DNA of 17,564 nucleotides from Candidatus Dadabacteria bacterium UBA1144 (GCA_002311855.1 DCAB01000022.1:6508-24071), one strand, 5' to 3'; positions 1 to 8,250 are shown, numbered from the stretch's first letter. Translations and numbers: made by a program. Notes: generated by a model not told the origin, from the letters alone.

Positions 1-298
1 TATCTTTCTTTGGGGATTTTTTTGTTTCCGCATCTTCCTTCGGGGATACTGCTTTTACATAAAGCATCTTCAAATTTGAAAGAGTTTCCGATAGAACTTT
101 CTCTTCATCATCAGATAGATTTCCTTGGGTTTTAGTTTTTAGAACATCTAATATGTCAATTAGATCCTTAGACCTATTAAGGTCTCTGGATATTTGTCCG
201 TTGGCGGGATCGGGCGTTAATCCGAGGTGTATCGTAGCATTAACGGCATAGGAAAGAACTATATTTGAAAAATCCATTAATGCTTCATTCTTGCTCAT
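1..298 (-). CDS. DUF1844 family protein (3' end outside window)
   Basis: Partial gene; the first 99 codons are visible and the reading frame is open to the window edge. The protein starts MSKNEALMDF and contains the DUF1844 core: a hydrophobic helix followed by the signature HLGLTPDPANGQ (about residues 24-35), then an amphipathic stretch with LIDILDVLKTKTQGNLSDDE and a closing LKMLYVKA segment. After about residue 85 it becomes a Lys/Glu/Pro-rich tail, which is probably disordered. The family is small and of unknown function. It lies 20 bases downstream of mrp on the same strand, so it is probably the third gene of the DUF59-mrp operon, although a TATAGA-like box 8 bases before its ATG could give it its own short-leader transcript. 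The family call rests on recognising the HLGL.PDP motif and the spacing of the segments. Confidence 0.8.
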   Translation of the reverse strand, partial: MSKNEALMDFSNIVLSYAVNATIHLGLTPDPANGQISRDLNRSKDLIDILDVLKTKTQGNLSDDEEKVLSETLSNLKMLYVKAVSPKEDAETKKSPKKD

Positions 299-318
299 CT
301 AAATATTCTATAATTAAA

Positions 319-1350
319 TTATATTTTTTCTAGCACTTGAGTAGCAATACTTTCAAATACTTTTGTAATTGGTGAGTCAGGATTAGCAAAAACTATGGGG
401 TTGCCTGAATCACCACCTTTTCTAATCTCAGGATCTATTGGTATCTCTCCTAAAAATGGAACATCAAATTTCTTAGCCATAGCTTTGCCCCCACCTCTGC
501 CAAATATATCGATTACTTCATCACCATGTTGCAAATAGCTCATGTTCTCAACGATACCCCAAACAGGAACATTTAATTTTCTGAACATTTGAATTCCTCT
601 TTTAACATCAATTAGTGCAACTTCTTGAGGAGTTGTAACAATTATTCCTCCGTTTAAAGGAACCGTTTGAATTAAAGATAGGTGGGCATCCCCAGTTCCT
701 GGTGGGAGGTCGATTATCAAATTGTCTACCCCATCCCACTCAACATCTTCGATAAATTGTTTAATTGCTCCATGAATCATTGGACCTCTCCAAATAACGG
801 TATCATCATCGTTCAACAAGAAGCCAATAGACATCATTTTTAAATTGAATTTTTCAATCGGGATTATCTTCCCATCTTTTGTCGCCATCGGTTTTGTATT
901 TATTCCGCACATAATAGGGATACTTGGTCCCCAAATATCGGCATCCATAAGGCCAACGTGGTCAAGTATTTTTGAAAGAGCTAGAGCCAAATTTATTGCG
1001 ACCGTCGATTTCCCAACCCCTCCTTTCCCACTAGCGATAGCTATATATGTAGAAATATTTGGGAGTTTAGAGCTGACTTCTGTATTTTCCTCAGATGATT
1101 TTTGATCTTTTTTATAACTTGCAAATTTAAGTTCTGGCAATTCTAGACCTTCTCTTGAAAAGGCATTATTAATTGCTATTGATATTGCTTTAGCGATTTC
1201 TTGATCTTCTTTTGGAAGCTCGATTGAAATTATCGTTTTTGATTTGGAAGTATCTATATCCTTAATTATTCCGAAAGAAATGATATCTCTGGTAAAACCC
1301 GGATAATTTATATCCTTAAGCAAATTCCGAATCGAATCTTTTTTGTCCAT
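319..1350 (-). CDS. mrp: Mrp/ApbC-type P-loop ATPase, Fe-S cluster carrier
   Basis: 343 aa, the usual length for Mrp/ApbC/NBP35-family ATPases that carry and deliver Fe-S clusters in the cytoplasm. Residues about 1-75 form a DUF59-like (MIP18) domain; residues about 100-340 form the SIMIBI-class ATPase. The deviant Walker A is GKGGVGKST (108-116), with MDADIWGPS (135-143) and DLPPGTGD (214-221) as further signature blocks. After the ENMSY segment (268-272) many Mrp proteins have a CxxC pair that bridges a [4Fe-4S] cluster in the dimer; here the stretch is LQHGDEVIDIFGRGGG and contains no cysteine. The only cysteine in the protein is C148, in IMCGI. The start ATG lies 3 bases after the stop of the DUF59 gene, so the two are cotranscribed. 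No good Shine-Dalgarno is seen. Family assignment is secure; cluster binding by the usual route is doubtful. Confidence 0.95.
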   Translation of the reverse strand: MDKKDSIRNLLKDINYPGFTRDIISFGIIKDIDTSKSKTIISIELPKEDQEIAKAISIAINNAFSREGLELPELKFASYKKDQKSSEENTEVSSKLPNISTYIAIASGKGGVGKSTVAINLALALSKILDHVGLMDADIWGPSIPIMCGINTKPMATKDGKIIPIEKFNLKMMSIGFLLNDDDTVIWRGPMIHGAIKQFIEDVEWDGVDNLIIDLPPGTGDAHLSLIQTVPLNGGIIVTTPQEVALIDVKRGIQMFRKLNVPVWGIVENMSYLQHGDEVIDIFGRGGGKAMAKKFDVPFLGEIPIDPEIRKGGDSGNPIVFANPDSPITKVFESIATQVLEKI

Positions 1351-1353
1351 TGA

Positions 1354-1758
1354 TTACATGCCAAGCTTTGTTTTGGCTTCGTCACTCATCATGTTGGGAT
1401 TCCAAGGAGGATCCCATAAAATTTCGACAATTACATTTTTTGCACCAAGGGCATAAAGAGTATTCTCAACTTGTCTTGCAATACCGCTACCCATTGAGCA
1501 GCCAGGAGTAGTAAGTGTCATCTTTACACTGATGTTGTTATCAGCTGTTTCGATATTATATATAAGACCTAAATCAACAATACTGACGGGAAGTTCCGGA
1601 TCCATAATGTTTTTTAGCGCTTCCATGACCTTGTCTTGAGTAAAGGTGAATTCGTTATCATTACTACTCTCACGTTTAAACGATTTAAGCTGGACATTGG
1701 AAGTATTTTGCGTTGATTCCTCAGAATTGATTTTCTTTTTGAAAATGATATTCTTCAT
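1354..1758 (-). CDS. DUF59/MIP18 family Fe-S assembly protein (SufT/PaaD-like)
   Basis: 134 aa. Residues about 41-134 are a complete DUF59 (MIP18) domain: DPELPVSIVDLGLIYNI, then TTPGCSMG with the conserved cysteine, then the C-terminal WDPPWNPNMMSDEAKTKLG block typical of SufT/PaaD-like proteins. The first 40 residues are a Ser/Asn/Lys-rich extension without recognisable structure. Proteins of this family act in Fe-S cluster maturation, often with SUF or Mrp partners. Here it heads an operon with mrp, 3 bases apart, which supports a joint role. The Mrp protein downstream already has its own N-terminal DUF59 domain, so the operon encodes the domain twice. The ATG at 1758 is only 10 bases from a TATAAT box and has no Shine-Dalgarno. 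An internal ATG at residue 45 would cut into the conserved domain, so the longer form is preferred. Confidence 0.88.
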   Translation of the reverse strand: MKNIIFKKKINSEESTQNTSNVQLKSFKRESSNDNEFTFTQDKVMEALKNIMDPELPVSIVDLGLIYNIETADNNISVKMTLTTPGCSMGSGIARQVENTLYALGAKNVIVEILWDPPWNPNMMSDEAKTKLGM

Positions 1759-1768
1759 TACGGGTTTA

Positions 1769-1774
1769 ATTATA
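1769..1774 (-). promoter_or_regulatory. Promoter -10 box for the DUF59-mrp operon
   Basis: On the minus strand this reads TATAAT, a perfect -10 hexamer. The start codon of the DUF59 gene begins 10 bases further on. Transcription would begin about 3-4 bases before the ATG or at it, leaving essentially no leader. No convincing -35 box is visible at 16-18 bases. Confidence 0.55.
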
Positions 1775-1808
1775 CATCAAAAAAATATACTTACACTTAT
1801 TACATTAG

Positions 1809-1837
1809 TTGACACTTTATTCAGTATTAAATAAGCT
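1809..1837 (+). promoter_or_regulatory. Promoter for the ispG operon
   Basis: A perfect -35 TTGACA (1809-1814) is followed after 17 bases by TAAGCT (1832-1837), a weak -10. Nine bases then separate the -10 from the ispG ATG at 1847, so the transcript would have a leader of 0-3 bases. There is no Shine-Dalgarno in this gap. It shares the 88-base divergent region with the promoter of the DUF59-mrp operon. Confidence 0.5.
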
Positions 1838-1846
1838 AAAAATCAG

Positions 1847-2902
1847 ATGAGAAGAACAACGAGAACCATTGAGTTAGGTGATGTCAAGATTGGTTCAGGT
1901 CATCCCGTATCCGTCCAGACTATGACAAAGACAGACACGAGAGATATTGTTTCTACAATTAATCAAATAAAAGAAGTAGAAGAAGCAGGGTGTCAAATCG
2001 TTAGGTGTGCAGTTCCCGACCTGGATGCGGCTAAGGCATTAAAGAAAATTATCAAAAGTGTCAAGATTCCTGTTATTGCCGATATCCATTTTGACCACAA
2101 ATTGGCACTAGAATCTATTAAGTCTGGCATACATGGACTACGAATTAATCCTGGCAATATAGGCTCCAAAAGTAAAATAGAAACGGTAGTAAAATCTCTC
2201 AAACAAGCAAGCATCCCAGTGAGAATCGGAGTCAACTCGGGATCGTTAGAAAAAGATATTTTAAAGAAGTATGGATCTCCTACTTCAGATGCGTTGGTCG
2301 AGAGCGCCATGAGGCACATTTCAATTCTTGATGAACTCAATTTCAAAGATATTAAAGTTTCTGTTAAATCTACCAGCGTACTAATTATGCAAGATTCTTA
2401 TAGAAAATTGGCATCTTTGACCGATATTCCTTTCCACGTTGGTGTTACAGAGACTGGAACTTTTGAAGTAGGGTCTGTGAAATCTGCAATCGGCATCGGA
2501 GGCTTGTTGTCTGAAGGAATAGGTGACACTATAAGGGTTTCTTTGACTGACAATCCTGTAAAAGAAGTGTTATTGGGAAATAATATCCTCAAAGCACTAG
2601 GCCATTTTAAAAATGGGATAGAACTTATATCTTGTCCTGGATGCGGTAGACTTGAAATTGATTTGGAAAGCTTAGTAAATGAGGTTGAAAAAAGAATAGC
2701 CAAACTTAAACCAAAAAGAACATTAAAGGTTGCTATACTTGGCTGTGTAGTAAATGGACCAGGCGAAGCATCAGATGCGGATATCGGCATTGCAGGGGGA
2801 AGGGGAAAAGGTCAGATTTACAAGAATGGTAAACTCTTTAGATCTTGCAACGAAGATGAGATCGTCGACCTATTAGTCGAGGAGATAAAAAATCTTAATT
2901 GA
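1847..2902 (+). CDS. ispG: IspG, (E)-4-hydroxy-3-methylbut-2-enyl-diphosphate synthase
   Basis: 351 aa, the normal length for short bacterial IspG (GcpE). It converts MEcPP to HMBPP, the penultimate step of the MEP isoprenoid pathway, using a [4Fe-4S] cluster and an external reductant. The N-terminal TIM barrel starts RTIELGDVKIG with VSVQTMTKTDTRD (21-33), and the barrel motif LRINPGNIG is at 98-106. The C-terminal cluster domain has CPGCGR (C263, C266) and GCVVNGPGE (C300, E307), giving the three cysteine ligands and the glutamate expected. It heads an operon with proS (14 bases downstream) and pyrF. The ispG-proS order is familiar from Dehalococcoidia, where other MEP and membrane genes usually precede it; here ispG follows a divergent promoter instead. 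Confidence 0.97.
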   Translation: MRRTTRTIELGDVKIGSGHPVSVQTMTKTDTRDIVSTINQIKEVEEAGCQIVRCAVPDLDAAKALKKIIKSVKIPVIADIHFDHKLALESIKSGIHGLRINPGNIGSKSKIETVVKSLKQASIPVRIGVNSGSLEKDILKKYGSPTSDALVESAMRHISILDELNFKDIKVSVKSTSVLIMQDSYRKLASLTDIPFHVGVTETGTFEVGSVKSAIGIGGLLSEGIGDTIRVSLTDNPVKEVLLGNNILKALGHFKNGIELISCPGCGRLEIDLESLVNEVEKRIAKLKPKRTLKVAILGCVVNGPGEASDADIGIAGGRGKGQIYKNGKLFRSCNEDEIVDLLVEEIKNLN

Positions 2903-2916
2903 TTTGATTCGGGAAA

Positions 2917-4626
2917 TTGAGATTATCTAAATTTTTATTAGCAACTCTTAGAGAAGCTCCTTCTGATGCAGAAACTCAAAGTCATAAATTGATGATTAGA
3001 GCTGGCATGATAAGAAGGATTGCTGCTGGAATTTATAATTTTCTCCCAACTGGACTAAGAGTATTTAAAAAAGTTGAAAATATTATTAGAGAAGAAATGA
3101 ATAATACTGGTGCCCTCGAAGTGATGATGCCTTTCGTTACCCCGTCTGATTTATGGATAAAGAGTGGAAGGTGGGATATCTATGGAAAGGAATTATTAAG
3201 ATTCAAAGACAGAGCGGATAGAGAATTTTGTTTAGGCCCTACCCATGAAGAAGTCGTCACAGATTTGGTAGACAGAGAGATTAAATCATATAAAAACTTG
3301 CCTTTAACAATTTATCAAATTCAACCTAAGTTCAGAGATGAAATTAGACCAAGATTTGGAGTTATGAGGGCCAGAGAGTTTGTGATGAAAGATGCATATA
3401 GCTTTGATATTGATGAGCCGTCAGCCGAGATTTCGTACCAAAAGATGTTTGATGCATATAAAAGAATTTTTGAAAGATGTAGCCTTAATTTTAAAGCGGT
3501 CGAAGCGGATTCAGGAAATATAGGTGGTAGCGTATCTCATGAATTTATGGTTTTAACTGATACAGGCGAAGATGTGATTATGACATGCGATAAATGTGAT
3601 TTTGCTGCCAATTTAAAATCAACTCCTGTTGTTTTTGATGAACAATATCAAATAGACAGAAAAGATTATTTGCCACTGGATTTAGTAGCAACTCCCTCAC
3701 TAGTTTCTGTATCTGAAGTATCTGAATTTTTAAAAACAACATTTCGGAATGTTGTTAAAACAATGATCGTATCTACAAATCAGGGCTTTGAAGCGGCTCT
3801 AATTAGAGGAGATCATGAATTAAGTATTACTAAATATAAGAGATTTAGAGAATTAGATACTGTTGAATTAGCAACTGCGGACCAGATCAAAAAACTGAAT
3901 ACAATTAAAGGCTTTTCTGGCCCAATAGATTTAGATATAAAGATTTATGCAGATAACGCAATTAGACCTATGATCAATTTTGTTACCGGCGCAAATCAAT
4001 TGGATAAACATTGTATGAATGTTAATTTTGGAAGAGATTTTAATATTAATGATTTTGGAGATTTGAGAGAAGCTCAACCGGGTGACAAATGTCAATGCCC
4101 TGAAGAGGGGGTCCTGACTACAACAAGAGGAATAGAAGTAGGACATGTTTTCAAATTAGGAAGGAAATATAGCGATTCCATGAGTGCCAAATTTGTTGAC
4201 AAGAATGGAAAAGAAAAGTCTTTTTTTATGGGATGTTATGGAATTGGAGTTGGACGGGTAATCGCCGCTGCGATAGAACAAAATAATGATGATAATGGAA
4301 TCAAACTCCCTCTTTCGATTGCTCCTTTTGAGGTTGTCGTTATACCTACAGATCTAAAAAATAATGATGTTGTAAAATTTAGCGAACAAATATACCATTT
4401 CCTTTTAGATTCAAAATTTGATGTAGCAATCGATGATAGAGATGAGACTCCTGGAGTTAAATTCAAAGACGCGGAACTGCTAGGAATCCCTTGGCATGTT
4501 GTTGTTGGCCCTAAATCACTTGCAAAAGATGTAGTTGAGTTGAAAAATAGACTTACTGGAGCTAGTGAGGAAATTAAGAAAAATGACTATACGAAAATCG
4601 AAGAGACAATAAATGAAACGTCCTGA
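2917..4626 (+). CDS. proS: Prolyl-tRNA synthetase, bacterial type with editing domain
   Basis: 569 aa, matching bacterial ProS with the insertion (INS) editing domain. It charges tRNA-Pro in the cytoplasm. Class II motifs are clear: motif 1 around GIYNFLPTGLRVFKK (38-52), motif 2 RDEIRPRFGVMRAREFVMKD, and motif 3 GCYGIGVGRVIAAA. The segment between motifs 2 and 3 carries the INS domain, including the VVKTMIV strand where the editing lysine is found. A C-terminal anticodon-binding domain begins at about residue 465 (PFEVVVIPT) and includes DDRDETPGVKFKDAELLGIP. The start is TTG at 2917, because the conserved family N-terminus (MRLSKFLLATLRE) begins exactly there and the next Met is at residue 26. 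The 3' end overlaps pyrF by 14 bases, which implies translational coupling. Confidence 0.97.
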   Translation: MRLSKFLLATLREAPSDAETQSHKLMIRAGMIRRIAAGIYNFLPTGLRVFKKVENIIREEMNNTGALEVMMPFVTPSDLWIKSGRWDIYGKELLRFKDRADREFCLGPTHEEVVTDLVDREIKSYKNLPLTIYQIQPKFRDEIRPRFGVMRAREFVMKDAYSFDIDEPSAEISYQKMFDAYKRIFERCSLNFKAVEADSGNIGGSVSHEFMVLTDTGEDVIMTCDKCDFAANLKSTPVVFDEQYQIDRKDYLPLDLVATPSLVSVSEVSEFLKTTFRNVVKTMIVSTNQGFEAALIRGDHELSITKYKRFRELDTVELATADQIKKLNTIKGFSGPIDLDIKIYADNAIRPMINFVTGANQLDKHCMNVNFGRDFNINDFGDLREAQPGDKCQCPEEGVLTTTRGIEVGHVFKLGRKYSDSMSAKFVDKNGKEKSFFMGCYGIGVGRVIAAAIEQNNDDNGIKLPLSIAPFEVVVIPTDLKNNDVVKFSEQIYHFLLDSKFDVAIDDRDETPGVKFKDAELLGIPWHVVVGPKSLAKDVVELKNRLTGASEEIKKNDYTKIEETINETS

Positions 4627-5326
4627 TAATTTGATTTTAGCGCTTGATACTCCCAATATAAAAGAAATCAAATCAATCCTTAGTGATTTATCCCCATATA
4701 TTAATTTTGTAAAAATCGGTCCAATTGCATTTCTTCCAAATTCAGTTGAATTAATAAAAGTATTAGAAAAAATGCAAGTTTCAATCATGTTTGATTTTAA
4801 ATTCTTTGATATTCCTAATACAATTATTGCTTCGTCGAATTTTCTTTTTAATATAAATACAAGAATATTTACCATGCATTGCTTGTCTGGTTCGAAATCG
4901 ATTAGTAGTGTTTTAGAAGAATTAAAAAGAATAGAACAAAAAAGAGGTCAAACTAGGCCTGACATCTTTGGTGTTACGATATTAACGAGTTTTGATGAAG
5001 ATGAAATAAATTCTATTGGTCTCAGTGGCACCATCGGAGACAATGTATTAAGACTAACTGAACAATCAATAAAAGCTGGGGTAGATGGAATTGTTTGCTC
5101 TGGTGATGAGATAGACCTAGTAAGAAAAAATTTTTCTGGTGCAGTAAAAATTCTGGTCCCTGGGGTAAGACTGGAGTCAGATAACGATGATCAAAAAAGA
5201 GTGGTATCGCCCAAGGAAGCTCTACGTAGAGGTGCTGACTTTATTGTCCTTGGCAGAACCTTGACGGATGCGAAAGATAGAAAAAAGCGCATTAATGATA
5301 TCATCGACACTTTAGGATATAATTAG
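4613..5326 (+). CDS. pyrF: Orotidine 5'-phosphate decarboxylase
   Basis: 237 aa, the size of type I bacterial OMP decarboxylases. It makes UMP from OMP, the last step of de novo pyrimidine synthesis. The catalytic D-x-K-x-x-D array is present as DFKFFDIPNT (D61, K63, D66), with the early barrel aspartate in LALD (D11). The phosphate-binding end is recognisable as LVPGVRLESDNDDQKRV (181-197) and GADFIVLGRTLTDA (R215). The start ATG lies inside the last codons of proS (14-base overlap). No other pyrimidine genes are in the window, so its place in the ispG-proS operon is about shared expression and not shared pathway. Confidence 0.95.
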   Translation: MKRPDNLILALDTPNIKEIKSILSDLSPYINFVKIGPIAFLPNSVELIKVLEKMQVSIMFDFKFFDIPNTIIASSNFLFNINTRIFTMHCLSGSKSISSVLEELKRIEQKRGQTRPDIFGVTILTSFDEDEINSIGLSGTIGDNVLRLTEQSIKAGVDGIVCSGDEIDLVRKNFSGAVKILVPGVRLESDNDDQKRVVSPKEALRRGADFIVLGRTLTDAKDRKKRINDIIDTLGYN

Positions 5327-5336
5327 ATTTCCATAT

Positions 5337-5342
5337 AGGAAG
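5337..5342 (+). promoter_or_regulatory. Shine-Dalgarno fixing the TTG start of the maoC-like gene
   Basis: AGGAAG, eight bases before the TTG at 5351. No ATG or GTG near this point is in frame, so this site is the main evidence that the gene begins with TTG. A TATAAT (5318-5323) in the last codons of pyrF could also serve as an internal promoter. Confidence 0.65.
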
Positions 5343-5350
5343 TAATCACA

Positions 5351-6247
5351 TTGGGAATAAATACTGGCGCTATAGGATATGAAACTCAGAAAAAAACTGT
5401 CGTAATCGATGAGGAATCCGTAAGAAACTATCTTGAAGCAATAAATTCTGTTAATCCTTTTTATTCAAAATCTAAATATGTCCCCCCCATGTTTAATGTG
5501 GTCTTAGAAATAGCACATATACAAGAACTCTGGGAATCGGAGGAGTTACACGGTTCGAAAGAAGAAGCTGAGAAAAACGTCTTAATGCTTGTCCATGGTG
5601 AACAGAAAATGATTTTTAAAAGACTCTTAAAGCGTGGCGAAGAAATCACGACCCATTCGTTAATCGAAGATGTTCAGGATAAAGGCAAACATTATATTAT
5701 TTTTTTAAAATCTGTCCATGAAGACAGTAATGCAAAGGAAGTGGGGCTATCCTATTGGACATTATTTATTCGAGCAGAAGATTCCAAATTGCAGACAAAT
5801 ACTCCTAAAAAAGAATCAAAGCCAAAACCACAAACTGAGATTGAAGAGAGAAATTTTGTATTAGATAAAGATTTCCATATTCCTGACGGCATAACTCATA
5901 AATATGCCGAAGCTTCAGGGGACCACAACAAAATACATATCGATTTAGAATACGCAAAAAAGGCTGGCCTGGAAGGCGTAATAGTGCACGGATTGTGTAC
6001 TATGGCAATGGCAATCGAGCAAATAACTGATAACTATTTCAAAGGATTGCCCGGAGAAATCAAAGACGTAAATCTGAGATTCTCCAGCCCTGTATGGCCA
6101 GGAAATGACCTAACTGTTCGAGGTTGGTTAGAAAATGATGAAGTTCCAACCCTTTCATTTGAAGTGAATAGACTCAATAGTAATACAAAGGTTATAAAAA
6201 GCGGACATTTGAATTTTAGACCAGCCGTAGATCATCTTGAATTTTAA
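5351..6247 (+). CDS. MaoC-like double hot-dog dehydratase/hydratase
   Basis: 298 aa with two hot-dog domains joined by a charged Lys/Pro linker (about residues 146-168). The N-terminal half (about 15-145) resembles the MaoC_dehydrat_N/FAS1 dehydratase region: NPFYSK..YVPPMFNVV and later MLVHGEQKMIFKR. The C-terminal half (about 169-295) is a canonical MaoC hydratase 2 domain, with YAEASGDHNKIHID (Y185, D191, H196) followed by GVIVHGLCTMAM. In this family the Asp and His catalyse hydration of trans-2-enoyl thioesters, usually enoyl-CoA. The exact substrate cannot be read from sequence; beta-oxidation, propionate or polyketide-type routes are all possible. It begins with TTG behind a good Shine-Dalgarno, 24 bases after pyrF. 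Its TAA overlaps the stop of the convergent hflX. Confidence 0.88.
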   Translation: MGINTGAIGYETQKKTVVIDEESVRNYLEAINSVNPFYSKSKYVPPMFNVVLEIAHIQELWESEELHGSKEEAEKNVLMLVHGEQKMIFKRLLKRGEEITTHSLIEDVQDKGKHYIIFLKSVHEDSNAKEVGLSYWTLFIRAEDSKLQTNTPKKESKPKPQTEIEERNFVLDKDFHIPDGITHKYAEASGDHNKIHIDLEYAKKAGLEGVIVHGLCTMAMAIEQITDNYFKGLPGEIKDVNLRFSSPVWPGNDLTVRGWLENDEVPTLSFEVNRLNSNTKVIKSGHLNFRPAVDHLEF

Positions 6248-7869
6248 ATACTGGCTACATGACTTTTTTCTGAGTTATTAAAGATGAACTGTTCTATGAA
6301 TTCTCTGAGATTGGATATGCCGTACGAATTCGAAGATGAAACCATTGGCTGTCTATATTTGATTTCCAACATTTTTCTTTGATTTGGTGTCAGCAAATCT
6401 ATCTTATTTAAAACAAGGATTCTTGGGTGATCTATTAGCTTTGTTTTTAAAAGAGTTTCTTCAACGGAAAATATTCTATCTTCTAAGTCAGGATCTGATG
6501 CATCTGCTACGTGAATCAAAATATCAGATGCATTAATTTCTTCCAGAGTGGCTCTAAATGAGGAAATTAAATCCTCAGGTAAGTTGCTAATAAAGCCCAC
6601 GGTATCCGTTAATAAGATTTCTGTATTGTTCGATAAATATGTTCTTCGTGTTATGGGATTAAGAGTCGAAAAAGGCTTTGTGCTTTCGGTCACTTTCGAC
6701 TTTGTTAATCTATTAAACAAAGTTGACTTGCCAGCGCAAGTGTATCCAATTAGTGTTGCTGCTAACAATTGATTCTTATCTCTATTGGATCTATTTCGAA
6801 ATCTTCTCTGACTAAGTTTATTTATTTGTTTTTCGATAATATTAATCCTTTTTCTAATGTATCTTTTTCTTTGTTCAATTTTCTTCTCACCCGGTCCTTT
6901 TGATCCAATTCCTCCGGCAATTTGTGAAAATTGTTTACCTCGCCCCGCTAGCCTTGGTAGTTCATATTTTAATTGAGCTAGTTCGATCTGAGTATGTGCT
7001 TCTTTCGACTGGGCATTCTTCTGAAATATTTTTAGAATAATTTCTGTCCTATCGCTGATTTTTATACTCGTTAGTTTGGATATCTCTTTTGATTGAAGTG
7101 GTAGGAGTTCTTGGTTGAAAATTATTGAAGATACATCGTGATACTTTGATTCTAACAAAACTTCACTTAAAGCCCCCTTGCCAATTAAGGTAGTCGGATT
7201 ATAACTTTTTCTTAATTGTGTTTTATATCCAACCACTTCTTTACGTAATGATGTACAGAGCTCTGTTAATTCACTTAGGGAATTTTCCAATTCTTTCTTG
7301 GACTTCGTTGAGACTATAACTAAGTAAACTTTTTCTAATTCTGAATTATTAAGAATTAACCGACTGGAACTATCTTTGCCCTCTGTATCCATACCCCACA
7401 TCATCTCTTCGTTCAGCTTATTTAGATCGTTAAAATTATTTATTGACCACAGGCTTGTAGTATTTGAAATATTTTTATGACATAGTGAAAATATATTACG
7501 GTCATTCCCCTCTCTTTTAATCAATAAAAAATTTCGAAATTTCGAGTTTATTAGTGTAACTTTGTCTTTCTTTTCAAATTCATTTTTTCTATCAGTAATT
7601 GAGACCAGTCTTTTGTTACTTGGTCCATTCTTGACGTTGAATTTTGAATTTAAATGTGTTTCTAGTTCCCATATTTCACCAATGAAAATTTGATCAACTT
7701 TACCTCTATGGTTTATTACGAGATTTAAATTCCTTTTTAACAAATCGTGTACCAAAGACAGAGATTTTAAAAATTCTTTACTTATTAAAACTTCACCAAT
7801 GATTTTCTTTCTAAGTAAACTTGAAAGTGCTTTCTTCTCGCTAATCTTTAAATTTTGAATCTTGCCCAA
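6244..7869 (-). CDS. hflX: HflX GTPase, long N-terminal form
   Basis: 541 aa. HflX binds 50S subunits and splits stalled or hibernating ribosomes, especially under stress. The first 70 or so residues (MGKIQNLKISEKKA to VINHRGKVDQIFIGE) form the extra N-terminal domain of the long HflX type seen in cyanobacteria and Chloroflexi and absent in E. coli. The HflX domain follows, with the glycine-rich GGIGSKGPGEKKIEQRKR (319-336) before the G domain. G1 is GYTCAGKST (375-383, with Cys where Asn is usual), G3 DTVGF (422-426), G4 NKID (488-491). The start is TTG at 7869, preceded at 6 bases by AGGA that overlaps the stop codon of the upstream DUF385-type gene; the two are therefore an operon. It ends tail-to-tail with the maoC-like gene, sharing the palindrome TTTAAA as part of both stops. 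Confidence 0.93.
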   Translation of the reverse strand: MGKIQNLKISEKKALSSLLRKKIIGEVLISKEFLKSLSLVHDLLKRNLNLVINHRGKVDQIFIGEIWELETHLNSKFNVKNGPSNKRLVSITDRKNEFEKKDKVTLINSKFRNFLLIKREGNDRNIFSLCHKNISNTTSLWSINNFNDLNKLNEEMMWGMDTEGKDSSSRLILNNSELEKVYLVIVSTKSKKELENSLSELTELCTSLRKEVVGYKTQLRKSYNPTTLIGKGALSEVLLESKYHDVSSIIFNQELLPLQSKEISKLTSIKISDRTEIILKIFQKNAQSKEAHTQIELAQLKYELPRLAGRGKQFSQIAGGIGSKGPGEKKIEQRKRYIRKRINIIEKQINKLSQRRFRNRSNRDKNQLLAATLIGYTCAGKSTLFNRLTKSKVTESTKPFSTLNPITRRTYLSNNTEILLTDTVGFISNLPEDLISSFRATLEEINASDILIHVADASDPDLEDRIFSVEETLLKTKLIDHPRILVLNKIDLLTPNQRKMLEIKYRQPMVSSSNSYGISNLREFIEQFIFNNSEKSHVASI

Positions 7870-7877
7870 TGATGATC

Positions 7878-8213
7878 CTATTTTATTTTCTCCTTAATTC
7901 CTAATCTAAACCCAAATCTTTGCTCGTAGCTTCTTTCGTCGGCGAATTTAATCTTAGAAATCTCAAGTTTTTCCTTTTCATCCAGCATTTCGGATGCTTC
8001 GCCTTTTAAGAGATTATTATTGATTTCAATTTCTGCATACTGATTTTTGAGTAGATTTTTATACCAAGAAGAGTCCTTATTCCTCCTGGTCAAGTAGAAA
8101 AAACCATCTTTGTAAACTACTCTAAGTTTAACGGTTCTTAATTCATTCGATTTTCTGCTTATCGTGGAAACTTTCGTGATAAATGATGAAGGCGATTTGA
8201 TATCTAGAACCAT
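7878..8213 (-). CDS. DUF385-like putative deazaflavin (F420)-dependent nitroreductase family protein
   Basis: 111 aa. The pattern is that of DUF385/Ddn-type split-barrel proteins: a basic strand TVSTISRKSNELRTVKL-like opening (residues about 15-29) equivalent to the TxGRKSGxxRTxPL motif, a YKDGFFYLTRR strand, the SSWYKNLLKNQYAEIEI segment (the WYxNLxxNPxVxV motif of the family), and a helical tail ending LGIKEKIK. Members bind F420 or flavin, or heme or fatty acids in some branches, and reduce quinones or nitro compounds. It is shorter than typical Ddn (about 150 aa). It is the first gene of a two-gene operon with hflX. Its ATG is 12 bases from a TATACT box, without a Shine-Dalgarno. The family call is moderately sure; F420 use is inference, supported by the LLM genes nearby. 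Confidence 0.65.
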   Translation of the reverse strand: MVLDIKSPSSFITKVSTISRKSNELRTVKLRVVYKDGFFYLTRRNKDSSWYKNLLKNQYAEIEINNNLLKGEASEMLDEKEKLEISKIKFADERSYEQRFGFRLGIKEKIK

Positions 8214-8222
8214 TTGGTAATG

Positions 8223-8231
8223 TATAGTATA
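8223..8231. promoter_or_regulatory. Overlapping bidirectional -10 boxes
   Basis: The near-palindromic stretch TATAGTATA carries TATAGT on the plus strand (8223-8228) and TATACT on the minus strand (8231 to 8226), sharing three base pairs. The plus box would serve the hypothetical gene starting at 8251, the minus box the DUF385-hflX operon starting at 8213. No strong -35 was found on either side at standard spacing. Confidence 0.45.
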
Positions 8232-8250
8232 GCATTAGGAGTACTTTTCG

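Noticed and set aside
845..1105. Plus-strand 86-codon frame inside mrp, and similar antisense frames in ispG, hemA, SDR and others
   Set aside because: Each lies opposite a gene with clear family motifs, has no domain features of its own and no plausible start signals.
6244..6270. Bidirectional terminator between the maoC-like gene and hflX
   Set aside because: The stops overlap and no GC-rich hairpin is present; the T6 run at about 6262 belongs to hflX coding sequence.
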